This document shows positions 25,069 to 33,548 of a stretch of 64,000 nt of DNA, piece after piece. Made by a program: the position numbers and the translations under genes. The stretch is from Bradyrhizobium sp. CB2312 (GTDB lineage Bacteria; Pseudomonadota; Alphaproteobacteria; Rhizobiales; Xanthobacteraceae), in the NCBI RefSeq assembly GCF_029714425.1, contig NZ_CP121668.1:8825501-8889500 (forward strand). The letters run 5' to 3'. The notes beneath the pieces were generated by a model that saw only the letters and a list, made by a program, of their open reading frames with translations, searched no databases and was not told where the DNA came from. Position 1 is the stretch's first letter. Each line of letters begins with the position of its first letter.

Positions 25069-27417
25069 TTACGCACCTCCGAAGTGGATCCTCAGGCCGG
25101 CCTTGTAGACCCTGCCCGGACCCGGACTCGTCCACAGCACGTCGTTCTGCGTGGTGCCGTCGGTCGAGCTGCCGGGAATGGCATAAGGCCGGTAGTACTG
25201 GTTCAGCAGATTGTCGATCGAGGCCGAGAACACGATGTCCTTGGTCGCGGCGTAGGTCATGTAGAGGTTGATCAGGTCGTATCCGGTCGAAGGCACATAG
25301 CCGGCGGGGATGTCGTTGTTCGGGCCGTAGGACGCCCACTGCGCCGACAGGACCAGGCTGCGATCGAGCAGGCGGACACCGCCTGTGGTCACGACCTTGG
25401 TCGGGGTGATGGTCGCGAGCCCGATATTGGTCTGGACGTTCTTGCCCTTGATGTAGTGGCCGGCGAGGCCGACGAACCAGTCGCCGGCATCGTACATCGT
25501 CTCGGCCTCAAAGCCCTCGATGCGGGCCTGCGCGACGTTCTGGTATTGGTAGAACTGGCTGAACGAGCCAAACCCGGTCGGGACCCGCGTCGAGGCGACG
25601 AGGTCGATGTAGTCGCTGACGTCGTTACGGAACAGATTGATCTTGCCGCGGAAGGAGTCGGAGGCGGTGAAGATGTTGTCGTATTTCAGGTTGATGCCGA
25701 TTTCCTTGTTCTTGCCGACCTCGGGGCGAAGATTCGGGTTGGGCAGGAAGCAGAACAGACCGGTCGTGCCGTTCGGACAGACGAAGAAGGCCGGTCCGCC
25801 GCCGGTCGCATGCGCGCCGGAGATCACGGTTTCGGTGATCGAGGGCGCGCGATAGCCTTCGGCATAGCTGACATAGGGCTGGAAGCCCGCGACCGGCGTG
25901 ACGCCGAGCGTGATCTTCGGCGAGAAGCGGTCGCCACCGGTATTCGTCGTGCCCGACTGCAGATTATAGCGGTCGTAACGGATCGCACTGATGGCTTCGA
26001 ACCATGTGTCGTAATTCTGCTTGAGCTGCAGGAAGCCGCCCGACACGGTGCGGATGCCGCTCGGCGTCGTGATGTTGGAGTTGCCGCGGCTGTCGGTCGT
26101 GATCACGTCGTCCTGGAACGCATCGACCCCGTAGGTCACGGCATTGCGCCAGTCACCGACATTGAAGCGTGTGGTGTTGTTGGCGTCGAAGCCGACGGTG
26201 TTGAGCGTGTAGCCGCGCTTGTCGCCGACGCAGCCCGAGATGTTGTTGCCGAAATTGCCGGCGCCGCAATAGGCCGCGCCTGAGGTCGAATAGTGATAGG
26301 TCTTGGTCTGGTCCTGGTCGGTGCGGTTGCCGTAGAGCGATACGTGCGTGTCGAACAGATTGTCGCTCGGCAGCGAGTAGTTCCAGGTCACCGTACCGGC
26401 GTAGTTCTTGACGTCGGAAGCATAGACCGACGAGCCCTGATAGAGCGCACGCTGGGCCGCGGTCGCCACCGGGCCGGTGTTGAACTGGCCGATATTGTAT
26501 TGACAGTCCTGGAAGGTGGCACCGAACTTGACCTCGTGACCGAGCGCCGGGCGCACCGTGAGCTTCAGTAACCCGGCTTCGACCTGGTTGCCGGTGTTGC
26601 CGATCTCGGTGCCGTTGCCGTCCTTGTAATTGCCCTGCGTGCGGTAGACCGCGCCGCCGAAGATGTCGACGTCGGGCGTGGCGCGCACGCCGCCAAACAC
26701 CGAGCCGAGGCCGCGCGCATTGTTGGTGCCGTAGGATCCGGAGAGATCGACGCCCCAGCGCTCGCCGGGACGCAGCACGTCGTTGATGTCCTTGGTGCGG
26801 AAGGAGACCAGACCGCCGATCGCACCCGAGCCGTAGATGTTGGCTGTGGGTCCGCGCACGACGTCGACGCCGCCGATCAATTCAGGATCGAGGAAGAACG
26901 AGCCGTTGGCGTTGTGACCGGTGCGCTGGAAGTTCTGCCGCGCGCCGTCGACGACGACAGCAACGCGGCCGAAATCCTGCAAGCCGCGAATGTTGATGAC
27001 TGTCGCGGGATCGTCGCCGCGCTCCTGGAACGACACGCCGGGCACAGCATAGAAGATGTTCGACAGCCGGTTCGGCTGAAGCCCCTGGATCTGATCGAGC
27101 GAGATCGAGCTGACGGGAGCGAGCGCGTCGATCGCGCGCTCCTTAGTCTTCGTTGCGGCGACAGTAATAGTATCAAGCACCTGAACCGGCGCCGTGCCGC
27201 CGGCCTGCGCGCGGGCATTCATGACATCAGCCGTTGCCTGCTGCGCAACTTGCGGGTTGGCCGGCTTGCGCCTGGCCTGCTTGGTGCGTTCCGACGACGC
27301 ATTTTCGACCTGCGGCGGAGCGGTCTGCGCGAGACTGCTCTCCGTCACCACGGCCGTCATTGAAACCACCGACGCGCCCAAAATCAGGGCGCGCGAATAC
27401 CTAGCCCCGTCAGCCAT
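25069..27417 (-). CDS. hmuR: TonB-dependent heme outer-membrane receptor
   Basis: About 782 residues. The N-terminus is signal-like (SRALILGASVVSMTAVVTESSLAQ), followed by the plug domain with LDTITVAATKTKERAID (TonB box region) and GLVSFRTKDINDVL, then a 22-strand beta-barrel with the C-terminal aromatic-type end VYKAGLRIHFGG. It imports heme across the outer membrane with TonB/ExbBD. The ATG at 27417 is chosen; a GTG at 27435 is also possible. Divergent hmuP/hmuTUV start 266 bases away. As in related bradyrhizobia, control by iron via Irr and HmuP is expected. Confidence 0.92.
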   Translation of the reverse strand: MADGARYSRALILGASVVSMTAVVTESSLAQTAPPQVENASSERTKQARRKPANPQVAQQATADVMNARAQAGGTAPVQVLDTITVAATKTKERAIDALAPVSSISLDQIQGLQPNRLSNIFYAVPGVSFQERGDDPATVINIRGLQDFGRVAVVVDGARQNFQRTGHNANGSFFLDPELIGGVDVVRGPTANIYGSGAIGGLVSFRTKDINDVLRPGERWGVDLSGSYGTNNARGLGSVFGGVRATPDVDIFGGAVYRTQGNYKDGNGTEIGNTGNQVEAGLLKLTVRPALGHEVKFGATFQDCQYNIGQFNTGPVATAAQRALYQGSSVYASDVKNYAGTVTWNYSLPSDNLFDTHVSLYGNRTDQDQTKTYHYSTSGAAYCGAGNFGNNISGCVGDKRGYTLNTVGFDANNTTRFNVGDWRNAVTYGVDAFQDDVITTDSRGNSNITTPSGIRTVSGGFLQLKQNYDTWFEAISAIRYDRYNLQSGTTNTGGDRFSPKITLGVTPVAGFQPYVSYAEGYRAPSITETVISGAHATGGGPAFFVCPNGTTGLFCFLPNPNLRPEVGKNKEIGINLKYDNIFTASDSFRGKINLFRNDVSDYIDLVASTRVPTGFGSFSQFYQYQNVAQARIEGFEAETMYDAGDWFVGLAGHYIKGKNVQTNIGLATITPTKVVTTGGVRLLDRSLVLSAQWASYGPNNDIPAGYVPSTGYDLINLYMTYAATKDIVFSASIDNLLNQYYRPYAIPGSSTDGTTQNDVLWTSPGPGRVYKAGLRIHFGGA

Positions 27418-27471
27418 ATCAGCCCCAGCCTGCACTTCACTTCAGTTTTTTGGAGTCGTTTGGCTGGCGTG

Positions 27472-27488
27472 CGTTCGCAAAGCGAACG
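27472..27488. promoter_or_regulatory. Perfect palindrome in the hmuR leader
   Basis: CGTTCGC-AAA-GCGAACG, seven-base arms with a three-base spacer, 55 bases upstream of the hmuR start. It may be a regulator-binding site or an RNA hairpin in the hmuR leader. Confidence 0.45.
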
Positions 27489-27584
27489 ACTGGCTGGCTG
27501 GCTGATTTTCTCGAGTCGCGGACCTGCTGTCCGCTGTCACAATTGGTTACGTGGCAACACTCAGGCGGTCAATGACGTCAGGTT

Positions 27585-27609
27585 GCAGTTTATATCGATT
27601 GTAAATTGC
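27585..27609. promoter_or_regulatory. AT-rich dyad between hmuR and hmuP, candidate iron-control site
   Basis: Interrupted dyad GCA-n-TTTA-N9-TAAA-n-TGC in the shared control region of the divergent hmu genes, 75 bases from the hmuP start. AT-rich dyads of TTTA...TAAA form recall Irr-type iron-control elements of Rhizobiales. I cannot verify the match to the published consensus. Confidence 0.4.
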
Positions 27610-27683
27610 GGCCGTTGGAATGCGCTTCGCGCCGCTTATACAAACAGGCAGCACTCAAGCATTCGAAAGCGCATCACACGACC

Positions 27684-27890
27684 ATGTCGGCAGCGTCCGG
27701 AGACAATAGCGGCGATGCGGCAGGGCCGACACAAAGCCCTTCTGCAACAACGAGAACCTTGACCATGCGAGGAAGCCGGATCGACAGCCGCGAGCTGTTT
27801 GCGGCGGAGCGCGAGATCATCATCACGCATGGCGAGGACAGCTATCGCCTTCGTCTGACCTCGCAAAACAAGCTGATCCTGACGAAGTAG
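27684..27890 (+). CDS. hmuP: Hemin uptake protein HemP/HmuP
   Basis: 68 residues. The C-terminal 40 (RIDSRELFAAEREIIITHGEDSYRLRLTSQNKLILTK) are the HemP signature: an amphipathic strand pair with the typical ITH....YRLR.T..KLILTK end. In Bradyrhizobium HmuP acts with Irr to activate the heme-uptake genes; this is established for the family, not seen here. The N-terminal 25 residues are Ser/Ala/Thr-rich. The ATG at 27684 gives 68 aa and the ATG at 27765 the conserved core only. It is followed six bases later by hmuT. Confidence 0.88.
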   Translation: MSAASGDNSGDAAGPTQSPSATTRTLTMRGSRIDSRELFAAEREIIITHGEDSYRLRLTSQNKLILTK

Positions 27891-27896
27891 ATCGCA

Positions 27897-28847
27897 ATGG
27901 CATTTTGTCGCACCCTCGCAAACCTCCTGCTGTCAGGCACGATCGCGCTCGGCTCCTCGGCGCACGCCGCCGGCATCACCGTGCATGATGCGCGCAATCG
28001 CGATGTCACCGTTGCCGACTTCGCGCGCACCGTCTCGATCGGCGGCGCCATTACCGAGATCCTCTATGCGCTCGGGCTCGAGAGCCGGCTGGTCGGCGTC
28101 GACACCACGAGCCTCTATCCGGCGGCAGCGCTGCACGACAAACCCAATGTCGGCTACATGCGCCAGATCTCGGCCGAGGGCGTGCTCGGCCTCAACCCGA
28201 CGCTGATCCTGGCGATCCAGGGCTCGGGCCCGCGCGAGACCATGGACATCCTGGAGACCGCGAAGGTGCCGCTGGTGCTGGTGCCCGAGACCTTCTCCGA
28301 AGACGGTTTGCTCGCAAAGATCAGGCTGGTCGGCCACGCCATGGGCGTCGATGCGCGCGCCGAATGCCTGAGCGCCGCGGTCGGCGCCGATCTCGCCCAA
28401 CTCCGCGCGCTGCGCGCCAAGGTGACCAAGCCGGTGCGCGTGATGTTCGTGATGTCGCTCCAGAACGGGCGGGCGATGGTCGCCGGCCGCAAGACCGCGG
28501 CCGACGAGATCATCCAGCTCGCCGGCGCTGCCAATGCCGTCGACGATTACGACGGTTACAAGATCATCGGCGACGAGGCGATCGTGGCAGCCAAGCCCGA
28601 TGTTGTCCTCTCGATCGAGCGCGGCAAGGATTCGCTGCAGGCCGACGCGGTCTATGCCCATCCCGGCTTCGCGCTGACGTCGGTCGCCGCCAACAAGAGT
28701 TTTGTCACGATGGACGGGCTCTATCTGCTCGGCTTCGGGCCGCGTACGGCGGCGGCGGCGCGTGATCTCTCCGTAAAGCTCTATCCGGCATTGGCCGAGG
28801 GCGGCACGTTCACATCGACCCTGTCGTCGGCGAATTGCCGGCAATGA
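27897..28847 (+). CDS. hmuT: Heme ABC transporter periplasmic binding protein
   Basis: 316 residues with a signal peptide (ANLLLSGTIALGSSAHAAG). The class III binding-protein fold is evident: GGAITEILYALGLESRLVGVDTTSLYPA, GYMRQISAEGVLGLNPTLILAI and AGAANAVDDYDGYKIIGDEAI. It carries heme from the receptor to HmuUV. The gene is coupled to hmuU (ATGA overlap) and lies six bases after hmuP, so hmuPTUV form one operon, divergent from hmuR. Confidence 0.94.
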   Translation: MAFCRTLANLLLSGTIALGSSAHAAGITVHDARNRDVTVADFARTVSIGGAITEILYALGLESRLVGVDTTSLYPAAALHDKPNVGYMRQISAEGVLGLNPTLILAIQGSGPRETMDILETAKVPLVLVPETFSEDGLLAKIRLVGHAMGVDARAECLSAAVGADLAQLRALRAKVTKPVRVMFVMSLQNGRAMVAGRKTAADEIIQLAGAANAVDDYDGYKIIGDEAIVAAKPDVVLSIERGKDSLQADAVYAHPGFALTSVAANKSFVTMDGLYLLGFGPRTAAAARDLSVKLYPALAEGGTFTSTLSSANCRQ

Positions 28848-29938
28848 GCGTGGCGGTCGGCACCGAGGGACGGAGCCCACGACGCGCCGGTGCAGGCCGT
28901 CGGTTCACATCGGTCGCGATTCCCCTCCTTCTCGCCGTGCTGGTCGTCACCGCCATCGTTGCGCTGACGGTCGGTGCGGCTGGCATTCCTCTCACTCGTC
29001 TGTCTGCGGCGCTCGGTTTTTCCGGCAGCACACCCGCCGATGCCATGACGGCGCGCGACCAGCTCGTACTGTGGTCGATCCGCATTCCCCGGATCGCGGC
29101 CACCGCGATGGTCGGCGGCCTGCTCGCCGCAGCTGGCGCGATCATGCAGGGCCTGTTCCGCAATCCGCTGGCCGATCCCGCGCTGGTCGGCGTCTCCAGC
29201 GGCGGCGCACTGGCGGCTGCAAGCGCGATCGTCTTCACGGATTCGCGCTTCGGCGAGACGCTGCGCTTTTCCCAGACCGAGCTGTTGCCGCTCGCGGCCT
29301 TCGCGGGATCGCTGGCCACCACCGGGATCCTCTACGGCATCTCCAGCCGCGCGGGACGGACTTCGATCGCGATCTTCCTGCTCGCCGGCGTCGCCATCAC
29401 CGCCATTACCAATGCCGGCATCGGGCTCCTGGTGTTCATCGCCGACGACCGCCAGCTTCGCGACATCACGTTCTGGATGCTGGGCTCGATGAGCGGCGCG
29501 ACCTGGACCAAGGCCGCCGTGCTCGCGCCGGTCCTCGTCATCGGGCTTGCCGCCTGCGCGTTCATCGCGCGCGGTCTGGACCTGCTGGTGCTCGGCGAAG
29601 CCGACGCGTTTCACGGCGGGGTCGATGTCGAGCGTCTCAAGAAAATCTCGATCGTGATGGTCTCCGCCATGACGGGCGTCGCGGTGTCGATCAGCGGCGT
29701 CATCGGCTTCGTCGGCATCGTGGTGCCGCATCTCTTGCGCCTCGTCATCGGGCCGGCGCATCGGCTGCTGCTGCCGGCATCAGTTCTGCTCGGTGCGATG
29801 CTCATGGTCGGCGCCGACACGCTGGCGCGCACCATCGTGGCGCCCGCGGAGATGCCGATCGGCATCCTGACCGCGGCGGTCGGCGCGCCGGTCTTCCTCG
29901 GCATCCTGCTGCGGCAGCGCGGGCTCGCCTCGCTATGA
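28844..29938 (+). CDS. hmuU: Heme ABC transporter permease (FecCD family)
   Basis: 364 residues with about ten membrane helices. FecCD-family motifs: IRIPRIAATAMVGGLLAAAGAIMQGLFRNPLADP and GVAVSISGVIGFVGIVVPHLLRL, followed by the typical GA.MLVGADT.AR region (LGAMLMVGADTLARTIVAPAEMPIGI). The N-terminal ~25 residues are Arg/Gly-rich and longer than usual. The start ATG at 28844 overlaps the hmuT stop (ATGA). It forms a homodimeric heme channel with HmuV. Confidence 0.93.
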   Translation: MSVAVGTEGRSPRRAGAGRRFTSVAIPLLLAVLVVTAIVALTVGAAGIPLTRLSAALGFSGSTPADAMTARDQLVLWSIRIPRIAATAMVGGLLAAAGAIMQGLFRNPLADPALVGVSSGGALAAASAIVFTDSRFGETLRFSQTELLPLAAFAGSLATTGILYGISSRAGRTSIAIFLLAGVAITAITNAGIGLLVFIADDRQLRDITFWMLGSMSGATWTKAAVLAPVLVIGLAACAFIARGLDLLVLGEADAFHGGVDVERLKKISIVMVSAMTGVAVSISGVIGFVGIVVPHLLRLVIGPAHRLLLPASVLLGAMLMVGADTLARTIVAPAEMPIGILTAAVGAPVFLGILLRQRGLASL

Positions 29939-30750
29939 CCGCCGTGATCGAGGCGCGGGGCTTAAGCAAGCGCGCCGGTCGCGCGACGCTGCTCGACGGC
30001 GTCGGCCTGACGGTCGCGGCCGGCGAGATGGTCGCGATCATCGGCCCGAACGGCGCCGGCAAATCGACCTTGCTGCGGCTGCTCTCCGGCGATCTCCGCC
30101 CGAGCGAGGGCGAGGTGCGGCTGAAGCAGCGCGACATCAGCAGCTATACGCCGCGCGAGCTCGCCGCGCGCCGCGCCATGCTGTCCCAGCACATCAACGT
30201 CACCTTCCCGTTTACCGTCGAAGAGATCGTGCTGATGGGCGCGAGCGAGCGCAGCCCGCGCGATGCTGGCGCGCTCGTCGACGCGGCGCTGGACGAGGTT
30301 GGCCTCTCGCATTTCCGCGACCGGCAATTGCCGACGCTATCAGGCGGCGAGCAGCAGCGTGCCCATTTTGCCCGCGTGCTGGTGCAGCTCGCCTGCGGCG
30401 AGGCCGAGCACGGGCCAGGACTTCTATTGCTGGACGAGCCGACCTCGAGCCTCGACCTGCGTCACCAGATCGACCTCGTCGAAGCGGCGCGCCGCCGCGC
30501 TGGCACCGGCACCGCCGTGATCGCCATCCTGCACGACCTCAACCTCGCGATCCGCTTTGCGAATCGGCTCAACGTGCTGAACGGCGGCCGGCTTGCCGCC
30601 GACGGCCCGCGCGTAGACATCGTCACGCGCGAGATCATCCGCGACATCTTCGAGATCGACGCCGCCGTGCACAGGGGCGATGACGGTGTGCCGTATGTGC
30701 TGCCACAATCGATGCGGGCGGCGGTGCAAGCTGAACTGCCACCGCGGTGA
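29935..30750 (+). CDS. hmuV: Heme ABC transporter ATP-binding protein
   Basis: 271 residues. Walker A GPNGAGKST is at 37-45, the Q-loop in MLSQHINVTFPF, the signature LSGGEQQR, Walker B LLLLDEPTSSLD and the switch His in ILHDLNLAI. It powers HmuU. The start overlaps the hmuU stop (ATGA at 29935). The neighbouring sequence EAEHGPGLLLLDEP, between the signature and Walker B, is typical of HmuV proteins, which usually have a short insertion there. The operon ends with a large repeat element. Confidence 0.95.
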   Translation: MTAVIEARGLSKRAGRATLLDGVGLTVAAGEMVAIIGPNGAGKSTLLRLLSGDLRPSEGEVRLKQRDISSYTPRELAARRAMLSQHINVTFPFTVEEIVLMGASERSPRDAGALVDAALDEVGLSHFRDRQLPTLSGGEQQRAHFARVLVQLACGEAEHGPGLLLLDEPTSSLDLRHQIDLVEAARRRAGTGTAVIAILHDLNLAIRFANRLNVLNGGRLAADGPRVDIVTREIIRDIFEIDAAVHRGDDGVPYVLPQSMRAAVQAELPPR

Positions 30751-30756
30751 AGCTGC

Positions 30757-30858
30757 GCTCCCTCCCCCGCTTGCGGGGGAGGGTTGGGGAGAGGGTGTCT
30801 CCGCAACGGGACAATCTCCTAGAGGACAGAGCCCTCACCCGCAAGCGGGAGAGGGAGC
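30757..30858. repeat. Large inverted-repeat intergenic element, copy 3
   Basis: The left end GCTCCCTCCCCCGCTTGCGG and right end CCGCAAGCGGGAGAGGGAGC are inverted. The middle holds ttggggagagggtg and a short spacer. It lies between convergent hmuV and the DUF4139 gene and may serve as a bidirectional transcription barrier. Confidence 0.75.
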
Positions 30859-30870
30859 GCGGCTAGCATC

Positions 30871-32550
30871 CTAGCCCGCCGGCGCGATCACCATGCCCTT
30901 GTCCTTCGGCCAGCGGACGCGCCAGGCGAAGTTGATGTCCTTGACTTCGCCGGGCTTGGCGTCGAACGACCATTCCAGCACGCCGCGCTTGTCGCGGATG
31001 TTGCTTGCTGTCGGCGGCGTGGTCGCGGGCAGCATCTCGACGACGATGTCCTCGTTCTCGCTGACCGGCAGCTGATCCTCGATCGCCACGCGAATCGGGA
31101 AGTCGTGGCCGTTGCGGATCGTCGTCTTGAACGAACGCTCGTCGGTCTTCGACGTCGTCACGAGCAGGCCGGCCGAGCCTTCGTTGCGCTTGAGCACGGC
31201 GCGCTCGATTCTAACCTTGTCGTCGGCACCGAAGCCGAGCCGCACGATGTCGTCCTTGGCCGACGCCGAGAGCTTGCCGCGGCCGACGAAGACGCCATCG
31301 CGATAGATCGCGACCTTACCCGGCAAAAGCGCCGTGTCGTCGGTCTGCTTGAAGCTGGCTTCGAGGAAGGCGGTCGGGTCGATCACAGGCGCCGCGCGGA
31401 CGGCAAGATCGGCGGGCACGTTCATGGAGGCGATGCGCAGGCTCTTGGCGCCTTCGGCGGCGCCAAGGCTGACGCGGCCGGGAATTTTGAACGTGGCCTG
31501 GAAGTCGCCGATCTCCGCGACGGCCTGCTGTTCGTCGGCCCGCTCACGCGGCTCGGGCGACTCCGCGACCTTGGCTGCGAAGGATGGGCTCTGCATCTGT
31601 CGCGCTACTGGAGCGGGCCGCGCCAGGTCTGACGCCGCGCCGAGCGCCATCGGCTTGGGAATTTGCGGATATTGCGCCACCAGCGAACCCAGCTCCGGCG
31701 CACTGCCGCCGCGGCTGATGCGGACCGTGGAGACGCCGAGCGTCACGTTGGACCAGTCTTCGCCGGTCGATTGCGTGACCTCGGCGCGGCGGACCAGCTC
31801 CAGCTGCGGCTTGCGGTCCTTGGCGCCGGTGTCGAGCCGGGCGTCGTAGAGCGGCAGCCAGCGCGCATTGCGCACATTGTAAGTGACCCGCAACGTCGCC
31901 TTGGTGGCGGCGGGCGAAGCAATGTCCATGCGGACTTCGAGCTTGCTCGGCGGCTTGGCCTTGCGTTCGACTTCGAGCTGGGCGATCTGCCGATCGATCT
32001 CGCGCAGCTTGCGCGTGGCGTCGCGGACGGCGGTATCGGCGCTCGCGATTTCCTCGCCGACCGCGGCAAAGGCCGCGCGCCATTCGGCGATCGGCCGCGC
32101 CTCGCCCTTCTCGCCGATGCCGACGGGGGACGCTTCCGCAAAGTGTTCCGCAAACTTGCGTCGCGCATTCGCCGCGTCGATCGCGCCTTGCAGGTCGGTC
32201 CGCTGGTCGTTCAGGGCCTCGATGCGCTTGTCCAGCTCGGGCAGGTTGACCGGTGCCGCGCGCGGCGTCCGTGCATCGATCGTGCCGATGGTGAGTTTTG
32301 ATCCGCCCTCACCCTCGACGCGGATGGAGGAGCTATCGAGACCAAGTGGAAAGTCCTTGGCGACCAGGGTCGTGTCGCCGGACGGCAGGTCGACCGAGAT
32401 GATCCGAGTGACCGTGGCGCCATCGGGATAGACGGTGACGGCGTCGATGGCCGATGTGGCGTCCACATCGGCGGCCCATGAATGCGACGCGAAGACCGTG
32501 GTCACCAGAACCAGGCTCGTCGTTGCCAAAAATCTTGCGGTGATGCGCAT
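30871..32550 (-). CDS. DUF4139 (mucoidy-inhibitor-like) secreted protein
   Basis: 559 residues from the ATG at 32550, preceded by GAGAGGA. The signal peptide is MRITARFLATTSLVLVTTVF... ending near WAA. The N-terminal DUF4140-like strand region (AIDAVTVYPDGATVTRIISVDLPSGDTTLV) and a coiled helical section (residues ~95-185) are followed by the DUF4139 domain (VTYNVRNARWLPLYDARLD, FVGRGKLSASAKDDIVRLGFG, GVLEWSFDAKPGEVKDINFAWRVRWPKDKGM). It is periplasmic or secreted; the function is unknown. It is a single gene between a repeat and the two-component regulator gene. Confidence 0.88.
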   Translation of the reverse strand: MRITARFLATTSLVLVTTVFASHSWAADVDATSAIDAVTVYPDGATVTRIISVDLPSGDTTLVAKDFPLGLDSSSIRVEGEGGSKLTIGTIDARTPRAAPVNLPELDKRIEALNDQRTDLQGAIDAANARRKFAEHFAEASPVGIGEKGEARPIAEWRAAFAAVGEEIASADTAVRDATRKLREIDRQIAQLEVERKAKPPSKLEVRMDIASPAATKATLRVTYNVRNARWLPLYDARLDTGAKDRKPQLELVRRAEVTQSTGEDWSNVTLGVSTVRISRGGSAPELGSLVAQYPQIPKPMALGAASDLARPAPVARQMQSPSFAAKVAESPEPRERADEQQAVAEIGDFQATFKIPGRVSLGAAEGAKSLRIASMNVPADLAVRAAPVIDPTAFLEASFKQTDDTALLPGKVAIYRDGVFVGRGKLSASAKDDIVRLGFGADDKVRIERAVLKRNEGSAGLLVTTSKTDERSFKTTIRNGHDFPIRVAIEDQLPVSENEDIVVEMLPATTPPTASNIRDKRGVLEWSFDAKPGEVKDINFAWRVRWPKDKGMVIAPAG

Positions 32551-32722
32551 AAAATTCCTCTCTGCCGGTATCGCCGCGCCGCCAGCCGGACGCGCGCGAT
32601 CAAATGCCTCGCCAACATGGTTGGACGCGGCGGGGAAGGAACCGGTTCGATTGAGGTTTCCATGGGGCACCGCTACGGCGGCACCATGGCCGCGGAACGA
32701 GTCGTCCCGCGGCGGAAGGCCG

Positions 32723-33343
32723 TCAGCCCTGATTGGGCGAGCCCTGGCCGAAGATGCGGCGGAGCAGATCGGTCACGTTCTTGGCGCCGGCCTTCTTCAG
32801 GATGCTGGCGCGGTAGCCCTCGATCGTCCGCGCGCTCAGGTGCATGCGCCGGGCGATCTCCTTGTTGGTGAGGCCGGCGGCGAGATGCTCGAGCACCTCG
32901 CCTTCACGCCCGGTCAGGGGCTCGCAGCCCGGCAGCCAGCGCTGGCGGTTCGAGGCAGGCTGGCCGAACTCGTCGATGGCGGCATCGATCCGGCCGACGA
33001 TGTCGTGGGTGCGGAACGGCTTCTCGATGAAGTCGGCCGCGCCGCTCTTGATGGCGTCGACCGCCATGGAAATGCTGCCGTTGGCCGAGGTCACCAGCAC
33101 CGGCGCCATGCAGTTCTCCTCGCGCAGGCGCTTGAGCACGTCGAGGGCGGAGCGATCGGGCGGCATCTCCAGCAGCACGCAGGCCGGCATCCGCGCCTTG
33201 GCTTCCGACAGCAGCGATGCGCCATCGGCAAAGCAGATCACGTCATACGCACTCTGCTGGAGCGCGTTGGCAAGTTGTTCGCGGGAGGCGGCGTCGGTGT
33301 CGATGACGAATACCTCACCCTTGGAAAGCATGTTCCCAGGCAT
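32723..33343 (-). CDS. FixJ-family response regulator lacking the phospho-acceptor Asp
   Basis: 206 residues: receiver-like domain (~5-125) and a LuxR/FixJ helix-turn-helix (~140-200, LTGREGEVLEHLAAGLTNKEIARRMHLSARTIEGY). Aligned with FixJ, the D-L-R-M-P phosphorylation motif reads L57-L-E-M-P, so the acceptor Asp is replaced by Leu, and the acidic pocket is altered (Asp15-Thr16-Asp17 instead of three acidic residues). Thr85 and Lys108 (EKPF) remain. It should bind DNA but not be phosphorylated in the standard way. No histidine kinase gene is adjacent. It may be regulated by dimerisation, ligands or abundance. Confidence 0.85.
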   Translation of the reverse strand: MPGNMLSKGEVFVIDTDAASREQLANALQQSAYDVICFADGASLLSEAKARMPACVLLEMPPDRSALDVLKRLREENCMAPVLVTSANGSISMAVDAIKSGAADFIEKPFRTHDIVGRIDAAIDEFGQPASNRQRWLPGCEPLTGREGEVLEHLAAGLTNKEIARRMHLSARTIEGYRASILKKAGAKNVTDLLRRIFGQGSPNQG

Positions 33344-33548
33344 AATCCCGATCCAGCAATGTCTTGGTCAAATGGGTCCGAGACGGAGGCGGGCCCCATC
33401 GCCCAGCCACGCCGTCGTGAGCACGGCATTCACGCCGGTGCTTCGGTTTCTCTTATGTATGTTCCATCATGTTCCCGGATTTGACGGATCGGGACAGAAA
33501 CTTTACATTTCGGGACATCTGCGGGAATGGCTGGCACGAGCGGTTCAC

